NCBI GenBank assembly: GCA_014729455.1
Contig: WJJW01000152.1
Span: 1-5,242, forward strand
Reading direction: 5' to 3'
Origin: Candidatus Eiseniibacteriota bacterium
Lineage (GTDB): Bacteria; Eisenbacteria; RBG-16-71-46; CAIMUX01; VGJL01
DNA: 5,242 bases
Made by a program: the position numbers and the translations under genes. This document shows, in pieces, positions 1-5,242 of the stretch (position 1 is its first letter; each line of letters opens with the position of its first letter). Under the pieces are notes generated by a model. The model made no database searches. It was not told the DNA's origin and saw only the letters and a list, made by a program, of their open reading frames with translations.

Positions 1-1193
1 CGACCATCATCGCCCTGGCCTTGCCGTTCGCGGCGTGGCTGCCGAAGTCGCCGGTCCCCCTGATCAACACCGCCAACCTCTTGACGATCGGCTCGCTCCT
101 GTCGATCGGTCTCCTGACGCTTCGCGGCAAAGCGCATCCGGTCGTTCCGACCTCCCTGAACGTTCCCGTGATCCTCCTGCTCCTGGTCATGGGCCTGTCG
201 GCCATCTTCGGCCCCTACGTCTACGGGGCGGGGGTGCCGAGCCTCGGGCACCTCCGCACCCTCTGGGGGGTCCTCTCGGGCTTCCTCGTCTTCTTCGTGG
301 TCACCCACCTCGTCCAGGATCGGGATTCGCTCTGGCGACTCGTCGGTTGGGTGCTCGCGGCCTCGGCCGTCGGATTGCTCGGTCCCCTTCGCGAGGCGTT
401 CGAACGGGGGTTCGGCGCGCGAACGGGAGGGGGCGTCGGCGACATCAACCGGATGGCGGCGCTGCTCGCGATGGCGGCGGTCTTCGCGTTCGTGATGATC
501 CCCGCCTACCGGGGGATCCGGAAGATTGGAACCACCGTGGCGAGCCTGCTCCTGGCGGTCGGCCTCGTGCTACCGAACTCCCGGGGGGCCTATGTCGGCT
601 TCCTGCTGGCCGCTCTTCCCCAGGCGTTGCGCACGAGCGTGCTCGGCACCGTGATGCTGGTCGCGTTTCTCGGCAGCGCGATCTTCTGGGCCCCCGATTT
701 CGTCCGGGACCGCTTCCTCTACACCGTCGAGGCGGCGACGGAAGGGGAGGAGTCGCTGGACGACAAGACCGGAGGGCGGCTGAGCGTCTGGGAGGCCCAG
801 ATCCAGGTTCTGACCGACCACCCTCTCCACTTGATCGCGGGGGTCGGATACGGAAACCTGCAGGATGCGGTCCGGGAGCACCTCGGCCGGCGGAAGGCCG
901 GGCACAATCTGTATCTCGAAACGGCGGTGGAGATGGGGCTGATCGGTCTAGGTTTCCTTCTCTGGATGCTCTGGAGAGCCTGGAAGCTCGGATCGGTCTT
1001 GATCGCCCGAGGAGGACGGAGCCTGATTCTGGGACGGGCCTACCACGGGATGCTGGCCTGTCTGTTGATCCTCAATCTCTTCGGACAACGGTTCTACGAC
1101 TTCAGCCTCGCCGGCTTCTTCGGGCTCCTCTCGGGCTGCGTGGCCTTGGAGGAGCGGTTCACCAGACCGGCAGAGAAGGAACACACCTCATGA
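1..1193 (+). CDS. O-antigen ligase/polymerase-like membrane protein (Wzy_C/WaaL superfamily), 5' truncated
   Basis: Probable integral inner-membrane enzyme that polymerises or transfers lipid-linked glycan at the periplasmic face. The frame is open from the first complete codon (nt 3) to TGA at 1191-1193, giving 396 visible residues. I see no convincing start; the TTG at nt 21 lies inside a hydrophobic stretch, so I read the gene as cut by the window edge. About ten or more hydrophobic segments are visible, roughly at residues 20-39, 53-76, 85-105, 112-127, 147-170, 175-192, 194-210, 213-232, 310-328 and 350-382. A polar loop of about 70 residues (233-305) precedes the conserved-looking GHNLYLETAVEMGL segment (His codon at 903-905), and an NSRGA motif sits at nt 576-590. 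The Ser-Arg-Gly, large loop and His-Asn pattern is typical of Wzy_C proteins. Sequence alone does not separate a Wzy polymerase from a WaaL-type or protein O-oligosaccharide ligase. Its stop overlaps the aminotransferase start. Confident on family, unsure on substrate. Confidence 0.82.
   Translation, partial: TIIALALPFAAWLPKSPVPLINTANLLTIGSLLSIGLLTLRGKAHPVVPTSLNVPVILLLLVMGLSAIFGPYVYGAGVPSLGHLRTLWGVLSGFLVFFVVTHLVQDRDSLWRLVGWVLAASAVGLLGPLREAFERGFGARTGGGVGDINRMAALLAMAAVFAFVMIPAYRGIRKIGTTVASLLLAVGLVLPNSRGAYVGFLLAALPQALRTSVLGTVMLVAFLGSAIFWAPDFVRDRFLYTVEAATEGEESLDDKTGGRLSVWEAQIQVLTDHPLHLIAGVGYGNLQDAVREHLGRRKAGHNLYLETAVEMGLIGLGFLLWMLWRAWKLGSVLIARGGRSLILGRAYHGMLACLLILNLFGQRFYDFSLAGFFGLLSGCVALEERFTRPAEKEHTS
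1175..1181 (+). promoter_or_regulatory. Ribosome binding site of the aminotransferase gene
   Basis: A purine-rich AGAAGGA-type Shine-Dalgarno sequence lies inside the end of the membrane-protein gene, with AAGGA at 1176-1180. It ends 9 nt before the ATG at 1190. It supports that ATG as the start and rejects the much longer open frame that continues upstream in the same phase. Confidence 0.6.
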
Positions 1194-2371
1194 AGAAGCC
1201 GGCGATTCTCGGTGGTCCGATCCCGGAGACGGTCGTTCCGATCAGCCAGCCGACCCTTCCCGACTTCGAGCGCTACGCCACGGAGCTCCGGGAGGTCTTC
1301 GCCAGCCGTCAGATCACCAACGGCAAGTGGGTGGAGCGGCTGGAACGGACCGCGGCCGAACGGCTCGGGGTGCCGGAGGTGGTCGCTCTCTCGAGCGCGA
1401 CCTCCGGCTTGATCCTCGTGGCGAAGCTGCTGGGGATCCGCGGCACCGTTCTGCTGCCCGCCTTCACCTTCCCGGCGACCCTGCACATCCTGCTGTGGAA
1501 CGGGCTCGCACCGCGTCTCGTCGACTGCGACCCCGAGACGTTCAACCTCGATCCGGACGACGTCGCGCGGCGGCTCGACGAGACGGTTTCGGCGCTGGTG
1601 CCGGTCTACATCTTCGGCAACGCGCCCGACTGGGGCCGTTTGGAGCCGCTGCTGGAGTCGCGGAACCTGCGATCCTTCAGCGATGCGGCGCATGCTCTGG
1701 GGTCGCGGCTCGGGGACCGCCACGCGGGCGGTTTCGGAGACGCGGAGGTGTTCAGCCTCGCGCCGACGAAGGTCACCGTTTCGGGGGAGGGGGGCCTCGT
1801 CGCGACCCGCAATCGGGATCTGGCCGCCGCCTTGCGCGTGGCGCGCAACTACGGCAATCCCGGAGACTACGACTGCGTCACGATCGGGCTCAACGCCCGG
1901 CAGAGCGAGCTGCATGCGCTGCTCGGGTTCCTCAGCATCGAGCGGACCGAAGAGCACGTCGCGGCCCGCGAGCGGATCGTGGAGCGATACCGGGAGGGCC
2001 TGCACGAGATTCCCGGGATCGGGTTCCAGAAGATCGCGCCGGACTGCCGATCGACCCACAACTACTTCGCGATCCTGGTCGAGCCGGAGCCGTTCGGCCT
2101 GACCAACCGGCAGCTCAAGCGGGCGCTGGAGGCGGACCGGATCCAGTCGCGGATCTACTTCCATCCCCCCTTGCATCGCCAATCCCACCTTCCCGAGATG
2201 GAAGGGTTGCAAGCAGATCTGCCGAACACCGATCGAGTCTGCGCCCGTGTCCTGTGTCTCCCCTTGACCAGCCACCAGAGAGACGAGGAGACCGACCGTG
2301 TGATCGAGACGATCCGGGCGATCCAGGAATCCGCACCCGCGGTGGAGCGGGCGCTGGACGGGGACGCGTGA
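1190..2371 (+). CDS. DegT/DnrJ/EryC1/StrS family PLP-dependent sugar aminotransferase
   Basis: Cytoplasmic fold-type I aminotransferase, 393 aa, full length for the family. Members usually move an amino group from glutamate to a keto group of a nucleotide-linked sugar, making amino-deoxy sugars for surface glycans. Visible landmarks: an SSATSG phosphate-cup segment at residues 68-73 (where GT-A/CTSG variants are common), PAFTFPAT at 90-97, the PLP-pyridine Asp in SDAAHALG (Asp165, His168), the likely Schiff-base lysine Lys194 in APTKVTVSGEGG, and HPPLHRQ at 325-331 near the C-terminus. The ATG at 1190 overlaps the preceding TGA (ATGA) and has a good ribosome binding site. The frame stays open for over 1 kb upstream, but that stretch translates to Arg/Gly/Pro-rich nonsense over the membrane-protein gene and is not an N-terminal fusion. 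The next gene is a phosphoglycosyl transferase, which suggests the amino sugar is put on a lipid carrier. The exact sugar (4-amino or 3-amino, which nucleotide) cannot be read from the sequence. Confidence 0.93.
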   Translation: MKKPAILGGPIPETVVPISQPTLPDFERYATELREVFASRQITNGKWVERLERTAAERLGVPEVVALSSATSGLILVAKLLGIRGTVLLPAFTFPATLHILLWNGLAPRLVDCDPETFNLDPDDVARRLDETVSALVPVYIFGNAPDWGRLEPLLESRNLRSFSDAAHALGSRLGDRHAGGFGDAEVFSLAPTKVTVSGEGGLVATRNRDLAAALRVARNYGNPGDYDCVTIGLNARQSELHALLGFLSIERTEEHVAARERIVERYREGLHEIPGIGFQKIAPDCRSTHNYFAILVEPEPFGLTNRQLKRALEADRIQSRIYFHPPLHRQSHLPEMEGLQADLPNTDRVCARVLCLPLTSHQRDEETDRVIETIRAIQESAPAVERALDGDA

Positions 2372-3066
2372 GCGCGGTGCGTTCGCGAGTGGACGATCTC
2401 GGGCTGGGACCGCTTCCCACCGAGCCTGCGACGGGATTCTACGCCCGGGTCGGCAAGCCGGCCCTCGACCGGGTCGGCGCGACGCTCGGACTCCTCGCCT
2501 GCGTGCCCCTCCTGCTTCTCTGCTCGGTCGCGATCCGGCTGGAGGGGAGGGGATCCGTGTTCTTCCGGCAGGAGCGGATCGGTCTGCTCGGTCGTCCGTT
2601 CCGGGTCTGGAAGCTCCGGACGATGGTCCCGAACGCGGAACGGCTCGGCACCGGGCTTCTCGTCCAGCAGGATGATCCACGGGTGACGCGGGTCGGGCGG
2701 ATCCTGCGGGCGACGAGCCTCGACGAGCTGCCCCAGCTCCTCAACGTCGTGCGGGGGGAGATGAGCCTCGTGGGGCCGCGTCCGACGGTGGCGTCGCAGG
2801 TCCGGCAGTACGACGCGTTCCAGCGCCAGCGGCTGCGGCTCCGTCCCGGCATGACCGGCCTGGCCCAGATCCGGGGGCGCAAGTCCCTGACGTGGGAGGA
2901 GCGGATCCGGCTGGACGTCGCCTACCTCGAGAGGCTGTCGCTCGCGGCCGACCTGCGCATTCTGGCGGGGACGGTTCGGGTGGTGCTCGGGGCGAAGGAC
3001 CCGCCGGCGAAAGCCGACTATTGGGGGGAGAGCGCGCGGGGGGAGACCGGCGAGGACGCCCCGTGA
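2368..3066 (+). CDS. Monotopic phosphoglycosyl transferase (bacterial sugar transferase, PglC/WcaJ-type catalytic domain)
   Basis: Transfers a sugar phosphate from a nucleotide sugar to undecaprenyl phosphate at the cytoplasmic face of the inner membrane, the first committed step in building a lipid-linked glycan. Length is 232 aa from the GTG at 2368, so it is the compact form without the N-terminal multi-span region of full WbaP/WcaJ proteins. A hydrophobic segment at about residues 37-56 carries a helix-breaking proline (Pro47), as expected for the re-entrant membrane helix. Family motifs follow in order: VFFRQERIG (64-72), WKLRTMVPNAE (81-91), DDPRVTRVGR (102-111), SLDELPQLLNV (117-127) with the catalytic Asp119-Glu120 dyad, GEMSLVGPRP (130-139), and RPGMTGLAQI near nt 2842-2871. 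The GTG overlaps the previous stop (GTGA) and has only a weak GACGGGGA-like upstream sequence, so translation is probably coupled. GTG at 2380 and 2389 are alternative starts. About 28 residues precede the core and look poorly conserved. Sugar specificity is unknown. Confidence 0.93.
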   Translation: MSAVRSRVDDLGLGPLPTEPATGFYARVGKPALDRVGATLGLLACVPLLLLCSVAIRLEGRGSVFFRQERIGLLGRPFRVWKLRTMVPNAERLGTGLLVQQDDPRVTRVGRILRATSLDELPQLLNVVRGEMSLVGPRPTVASQVRQYDAFQRQRLRLRPGMTGLAQIRGRKSLTWEERIRLDVAYLERLSLAADLRILAGTVRVVLGAKDPPAKADYWGESARGETGEDAP

Positions 3067-3068
3067 AC

Positions 3069-3076
3069 GGAGGAGG
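3069..3076 (+). promoter_or_regulatory. Strong ribosome binding site of the PEGA-domain gene
   Basis: GGAGGAGG is a near-ideal anti-Shine-Dalgarno match in the only intergenic gap of the window (14 nt, 3067-3080). It ends 4 nt before ATG 3081, or 7 nt counting from the first GGAGG. It fixes the start of the PEGA gene and suggests efficient initiation that does not depend on the upstream gene. Confidence 0.75.
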
Positions 3077-3080
3077 CTGT

Positions 3081-3938
3081 ATGGATGCGACCAGGGAAGG
3101 TCGGAGGAAGCGGCACGGGGGACGGCAACGTTCCGGTTGGAAGAGGCTCGGCGCGGTCCTGGCTCTGGCGGGAGTCTCCGTCGCGACGGGCCTCGTGCCC
3201 CCGGTCCACGCCCAGGAGGGGATCGATCCACCGATGACCGCCGGTACCTTGCGGCTCCGGTCGGATCCGCCCGGGGCGCTGGTGATCCTGGAGGGGGAAC
3301 ACCGCTGGACCGGAATCGCCCCCTGGGACCTCAACCGAAACTTGAGAGGATCGTACAAAGTCATTGCTCAACTAGATGGTTACGAGCACTGGGAGAGGAC
3401 GATCCACCTCGTCGAGGGGGAGAGCCGTGAGTTGCAGATCCGGCTCTCTCCGAAGTCCGCCTGGGAGGCGGGGCTCCGGTCCCTGCTGGTCCCGGGTTGG
3501 GGGCAGCAGTACGCGGGAAGCTCCGGAAAGGGCGCTCTCTTCTTCTTTTCGGCCGCAGCCCTGGGGGGTGGTCTCTGGTGGGCCGACGCGGCGTACCAGG
3601 ATCGGGTCGACGACTACCGGGACGCGCGCGGCGCGTACCTGTCCGCGTTCGATTCCGGATCGGTGGAGGACGTCGAGGCACTCCGCGGGGAGATGCAACG
3701 GGCCGAGGGAAAGGCCGACGACGCCTACGACCGCCGCCAGGTCGTGCTGTACGCAGTCGGCGGGATCTACCTGATTTCACTGGTCGACGCTCTGTTCTTC
3801 TTCCCGGAACCGTCCCGGGGACGGTTCGTGCTGTCCCGGTTCGGAGAGAACGGTCCGTCGCTGGCTCTCGAACCGTCGCCGGTCGGCGAGATCCGACTCT
3901 CGCTGTCCCTCGGCGGCCGGGGAGGGAATTCCCGATGA
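3081..3938 (+). CDS. Exported PEGA-domain protein with DUF5683-like membrane region
   Basis: 285 aa, role unknown. Residues 1-44 form a long signal peptide: an Arg/Lys-rich n-region, a hydrophobic core at about 23-39, and a probable signal peptidase I site after VHA (44), before QEG. Residues 55-123 are a PEGA domain, a small surface beta-domain: the start TLRLRSDPPGALVILEG, then the WTGIAPW turn, then a YKVIAQLDGYEHWERTIHL strand pair. From residue 127 the SLLVPGWGQQYAGSSGKGALFF segment matches the 'PG.GQ.Y....KG' signature I associate with DUF5683. Hydrophobic helices lie at about 150-168 and 221-241, separated by a charged, probably helical linker (172-220). The C-terminal tail ends in LSLSLGG-type strand sequence. 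I infer an envelope membrane protein with the PEGA domain outside the cytoplasm. PEGA domains are seen in surface and S-layer-associated proteins, which fits the glycan neighbours but does not prove a link. The last 4 nt overlap the lipoprotein gene. Codons at 3336-3380 are unusually A/T-ending. Confidence 0.88.
   Translation: MDATREGRRKRHGGRQRSGWKRLGAVLALAGVSVATGLVPPVHAQEGIDPPMTAGTLRLRSDPPGALVILEGEHRWTGIAPWDLNRNLRGSYKVIAQLDGYEHWERTIHLVEGESRELQIRLSPKSAWEAGLRSLLVPGWGQQYAGSSGKGALFFFSAAALGGGLWWADAAYQDRVDDYRDARGAYLSAFDSGSVEDVEALRGEMQRAEGKADDAYDRRQVVLYAVGGIYLISLVDALFFFPEPSRGRFVLSRFGENGPSLALEPSPVGEIRLSLSLGGRGGNSR
3807..3827 (+). repeat. Perfect 10-bp inverted repeat (hairpin) inside the PEGA/DUF5683 gene
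   Basis: GAACCGTCCC (3807-3816) is followed after one G by its exact reverse complement GGGACGGTTC (3818-3827). As RNA it could fold as a 9-bp GC-rich stem with a 3-nt loop. A further GAACCGTC copy lies at 3870-3877. It codes for residues 242-249 (PEPSRGRF). There is no U-tract, so it is not a typical intrinsic terminator; it may slow ribosomes or affect mRNA stability, or be chance in GC-rich DNA. Confidence 0.5.
3919..3926 (+). promoter_or_regulatory. Ribosome binding site of the lipoprotein gene
   Basis: GGGGAGGG lies in the last codons of the PEGA gene and ends 8 nt before ATG 3935. The spacing favours the first ATG of the ATGATG pair (3935) over the second (3938). Confidence 0.6.
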
Positions 3939-5242
3939 TGCCGAGACCGATTCGTCGCATGATCCGCTTCGCGCTCCTGATCCTCGCCGCCCTGGCCGCC
4001 GGACCGCCGGGCTGCTCGAACGATCACGATCTCGGGCCCCTGATCGATCCCCGGGATCCGGCCGGCGGGGGAGCGGTTCCCCCCGTGCCGACGAACATCG
4101 AGCTCCGGACCTTTAATCGAGAGATCATCGTGTCGTGGTCGCTGTCGGATTCGGGCCGGGTGGAAGAAGTCCGGACGTACCGGATCTACCGCCGCGTTCC
4201 ACCGGCTTCGGTTCCGACGCTGGTCGACTCCTCGTCCGGCAGTCCGAAGACGATCGCCGGAATCCCCAATGGACAAGCGAACCAGATCTCGGTGAGCGCG
4301 GTCCTGCTCGGGGGACTGGAAGGCGAACGGTCGATCGAGGTCGGCGGCACGCCCGGCCTCTTCTCGATCGCGCTCGAGGAGGGGCGGATCGTGACGCGGA
4401 ACCGGACGGTCCGGCTGGACCTCGCGGCTCCGGAGGGGACACGGGCGGTCACGATCGGATCCGATCCCACCCTCTCCGAGGGGGTCACGCGCGACTTCCA
4501 GACGGTCCTCTCGTGGACGCTCGAGGGAGGGGACGGCGCCAAGAGCGTCCACGCCCGATTCGTCGACGCGCTGGGCAATCGCTCCGCAGTCGTCTCGGAC
4601 GAGATCCGGCTCGACACCCGCGCGGAGATCCTCTCGTTCGGGTTCGACGGGGAGAGGGAGCGTTCGCCGGGCGACCGGATCGTCTTCACGATGGAGACGG
4701 GGGAGAGCGGGGGGGCCGCGGAGGTGGAGATCGGACGGGGAGGACCGCGGAGAGCGCTCCGCGACGACGGCTCCGATCCGGATGCGGTCTCCGGAGACGG
4801 GATCTACGCCCTGGCCTACGTCGCCGAGGCTTCCCGCCAGTTCCTCGGCGCGGAGATGATCGGCCACTTCGTCGACGAGGCCGGCAACGCCGCACCGGAG
4901 CGGGCCGCCGAACGGGCGCTGACGGTCCATGCGCCCCCACCGAGTCTGGAGCTGGATTCGCCGGCCAGCTCCAGCCCGCAGGAGATCACCCTCACGTGGT
5001 CGCGCGCTCCCGAGGAGGCCGCGTTCGCTCGCTACCGCCTCTACCGCGGGGACGAGCCGGGGGTCGACAGCTCGGCCAGCCGGCGCCTCGTCCACGAAAC
5101 GACCGACGTCTCGGACACGCGCGCCACCGACTCCGGCCTCTCGCCCAGCCGCATCTACTACTACGTCGTCGAGCTGGTCGATCCGCTCGGCTTCGCGACC
5201 GCCAGCAACGAGGTCTCCGGCTCGCCGACCGCCAATGAAGCC
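3935..5242 (+). CDS. Probable lipoprotein with fibronectin type III and Ig-like domains, 3' truncated
   Basis: The frame is open from ATG 3935 to the last base (436 residues) with no stop, so the protein continues beyond the window. Residues 1-27 look like a lipoprotein signal: RPIRR n-region, hydrophobic 12-23, then GPPGC with Cys27 followed by Ser. The PPGC lipobox is imperfect because Pro stands where Leu/Ala/Ser-type residues are usual. A Gly/Pro-rich spacer follows. Domains: FN3-like at about 49-137 (VSWSLSD, TYRIYRR); an Ig-like domain at about 139-230 with SWTLEGGDGAKSVHARFVDALGN (split: 193-201 and 202-215), a pattern common in bacterial multidomain surface proteins; a domain at about 231-332 with an acidic DDGSDPDAVSGDGIY loop (277-291) and FVDEAGN; then a second FN3 at 336 to the end (LTWSRAP, RYRLYRGDEPG, YYYVVELVD). 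No catalytic domain is visible, so it looks like a structural or binding scaffold on the envelope. The start overlaps the PEGA stop (ATGA). Function unknown; export and fold are well supported. Confidence 0.87.
   Translation, partial: MMPRPIRRMIRFALLILAALAAGPPGCSNDHDLGPLIDPRDPAGGGAVPPVPTNIELRTFNREIIVSWSLSDSGRVEEVRTYRIYRRVPPASVPTLVDSSSGSPKTIAGIPNGQANQISVSAVLLGGLEGERSIEVGGTPGLFSIALEEGRIVTRNRTVRLDLAAPEGTRAVTIGSDPTLSEGVTRDFQTVLSWTLEGGDGAKSVHARFVDALGNRSAVVSDEIRLDTRAEILSFGFDGERERSPGDRIVFTMETGESGGAAEVEIGRGGPRRALRDDGSDPDAVSGDGIYALAYVAEASRQFLGAEMIGHFVDEAGNAAPERAAERALTVHAPPPSLELDSPASSSPQEITLTWSRAPEEAAFARYRLYRGDEPGVDSSASRRLVHETTDVSDTRATDSGLSPSRIYYYVVELVDPLGFATASNEVSGSPTANEA

Noticed and set aside
35..1189. 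Upstream continuation of the aminotransferase frame over the membrane-protein gene, suggesting a fusion
   Set aside because: The translation is low-complexity Arg/Gly/Pro sequence, while the other frame gives a well-formed membrane protein. The ATG at 1190 has a ribosome binding site and family-typical start.
1327..2367. Upstream continuation of the sugar-transferase frame inside the aminotransferase gene
   Set aside because: Composition is typical of an out-of-frame shadow, and the transferase core begins only after 2440.
1094..2680. A 528-codon open frame on the minus strand across the aminotransferase gene
   Set aside because: It is antisense to a clearly recognisable enzyme and its translation is Arg/Pro/Gly-rich without any domain. 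Long antisense open frames are expected in GC-rich coding DNA.
3342..3377. Possible internal promoter (TTGAGA ... CTAGAT) in the AT-richer patch
   Set aside because: No -10-like hexamer stands 16-18 bases after TTGAGA; the spacing to CTAGAT is 24 bases.
3807..3827. Intrinsic terminator
   Set aside because: The hairpin lies well inside a coding sequence and is followed by a GC-rich stretch with no T-run.
3767..5095. A 442-codon minus-strand open frame opposite the lipoprotein gene
   Set aside because: The + frame from 3935 shows a signal sequence and FN3/Ig motifs; the minus frame shows none.
4135..5238. A + strand 367-codon open frame overlapping the lipoprotein gene
   Set aside because: It is a +1/+2 shadow with Arg/Gly-rich translation. 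The real frame is the one with FN3 motifs, which has no stop before the window end.

Overview
This GC-rich window is tightly packed, and every gene I can support lies on the + strand. It holds five coding regions: two cut off by the window edges and three complete. I see no RNA gene, insertion sequence, CRISPR array or non-coding stretch longer than 14 nt. Three of the four gene junctions are 4-nt stop/start overlaps (ATGA, GTGA, ATGA) and the fourth is a 14-nt gap with a strong Shine-Dalgarno sequence. The layout looks like part of one longer operon whose promoter and terminator both lie outside the window.

The first three genes belong to cell-surface glycan synthesis. Positions 1-1193 hold the body of a polytopic O-antigen ligase/polymerase-type membrane protein (Wzy_C/WaaL superfamily). 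Positions 1190-2371 encode a complete PLP-dependent DegT/DnrJ/EryC1/StrS sugar aminotransferase. Positions 2368-3066 encode a compact monotopic phosphoglycosyl transferase (bacterial sugar transferase, PglC/WcaJ catalytic-domain type). A plausible reading is that the aminotransferase helps make a nucleotide-activated amino sugar, the sugar transferase loads a sugar phosphate onto undecaprenyl phosphate, and the membrane protein polymerises or ligates the finished glycan at the outer face of the inner membrane.

The last two genes are envelope proteins of unknown role. Positions 3081-3938 encode an exported protein with a PEGA domain followed by a DUF5683-like membrane region. Position 3935 to the window end encodes a probable lipoprotein made of stacked beta-sandwich domains: FN3, an Ig-like 'GDG-K-V...D-GN' domain, a 'DDG...GDGIY' domain, and a second FN3. 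It is still open at the last base. That these two act on the glycan made by the upstream genes is inferred only from gene order.

Organism: the very high GC, strong G/C preference at third codon positions, lipoproteins, and the PEGA+DUF5683 and FN3/'GDGIY' architectures suggest a diderm bacterium, perhaps a GC-rich lineage in or near the FCB group (for example Eisenbacteria- or Gemmatimonadota-like). This is a low-confidence inference with no marker gene behind it. I found no clearly new system. The most interesting points are the coupling of the glycan genes to the PEGA/lipoprotein pair, and a short patch of atypical codons inside the PEGA gene.
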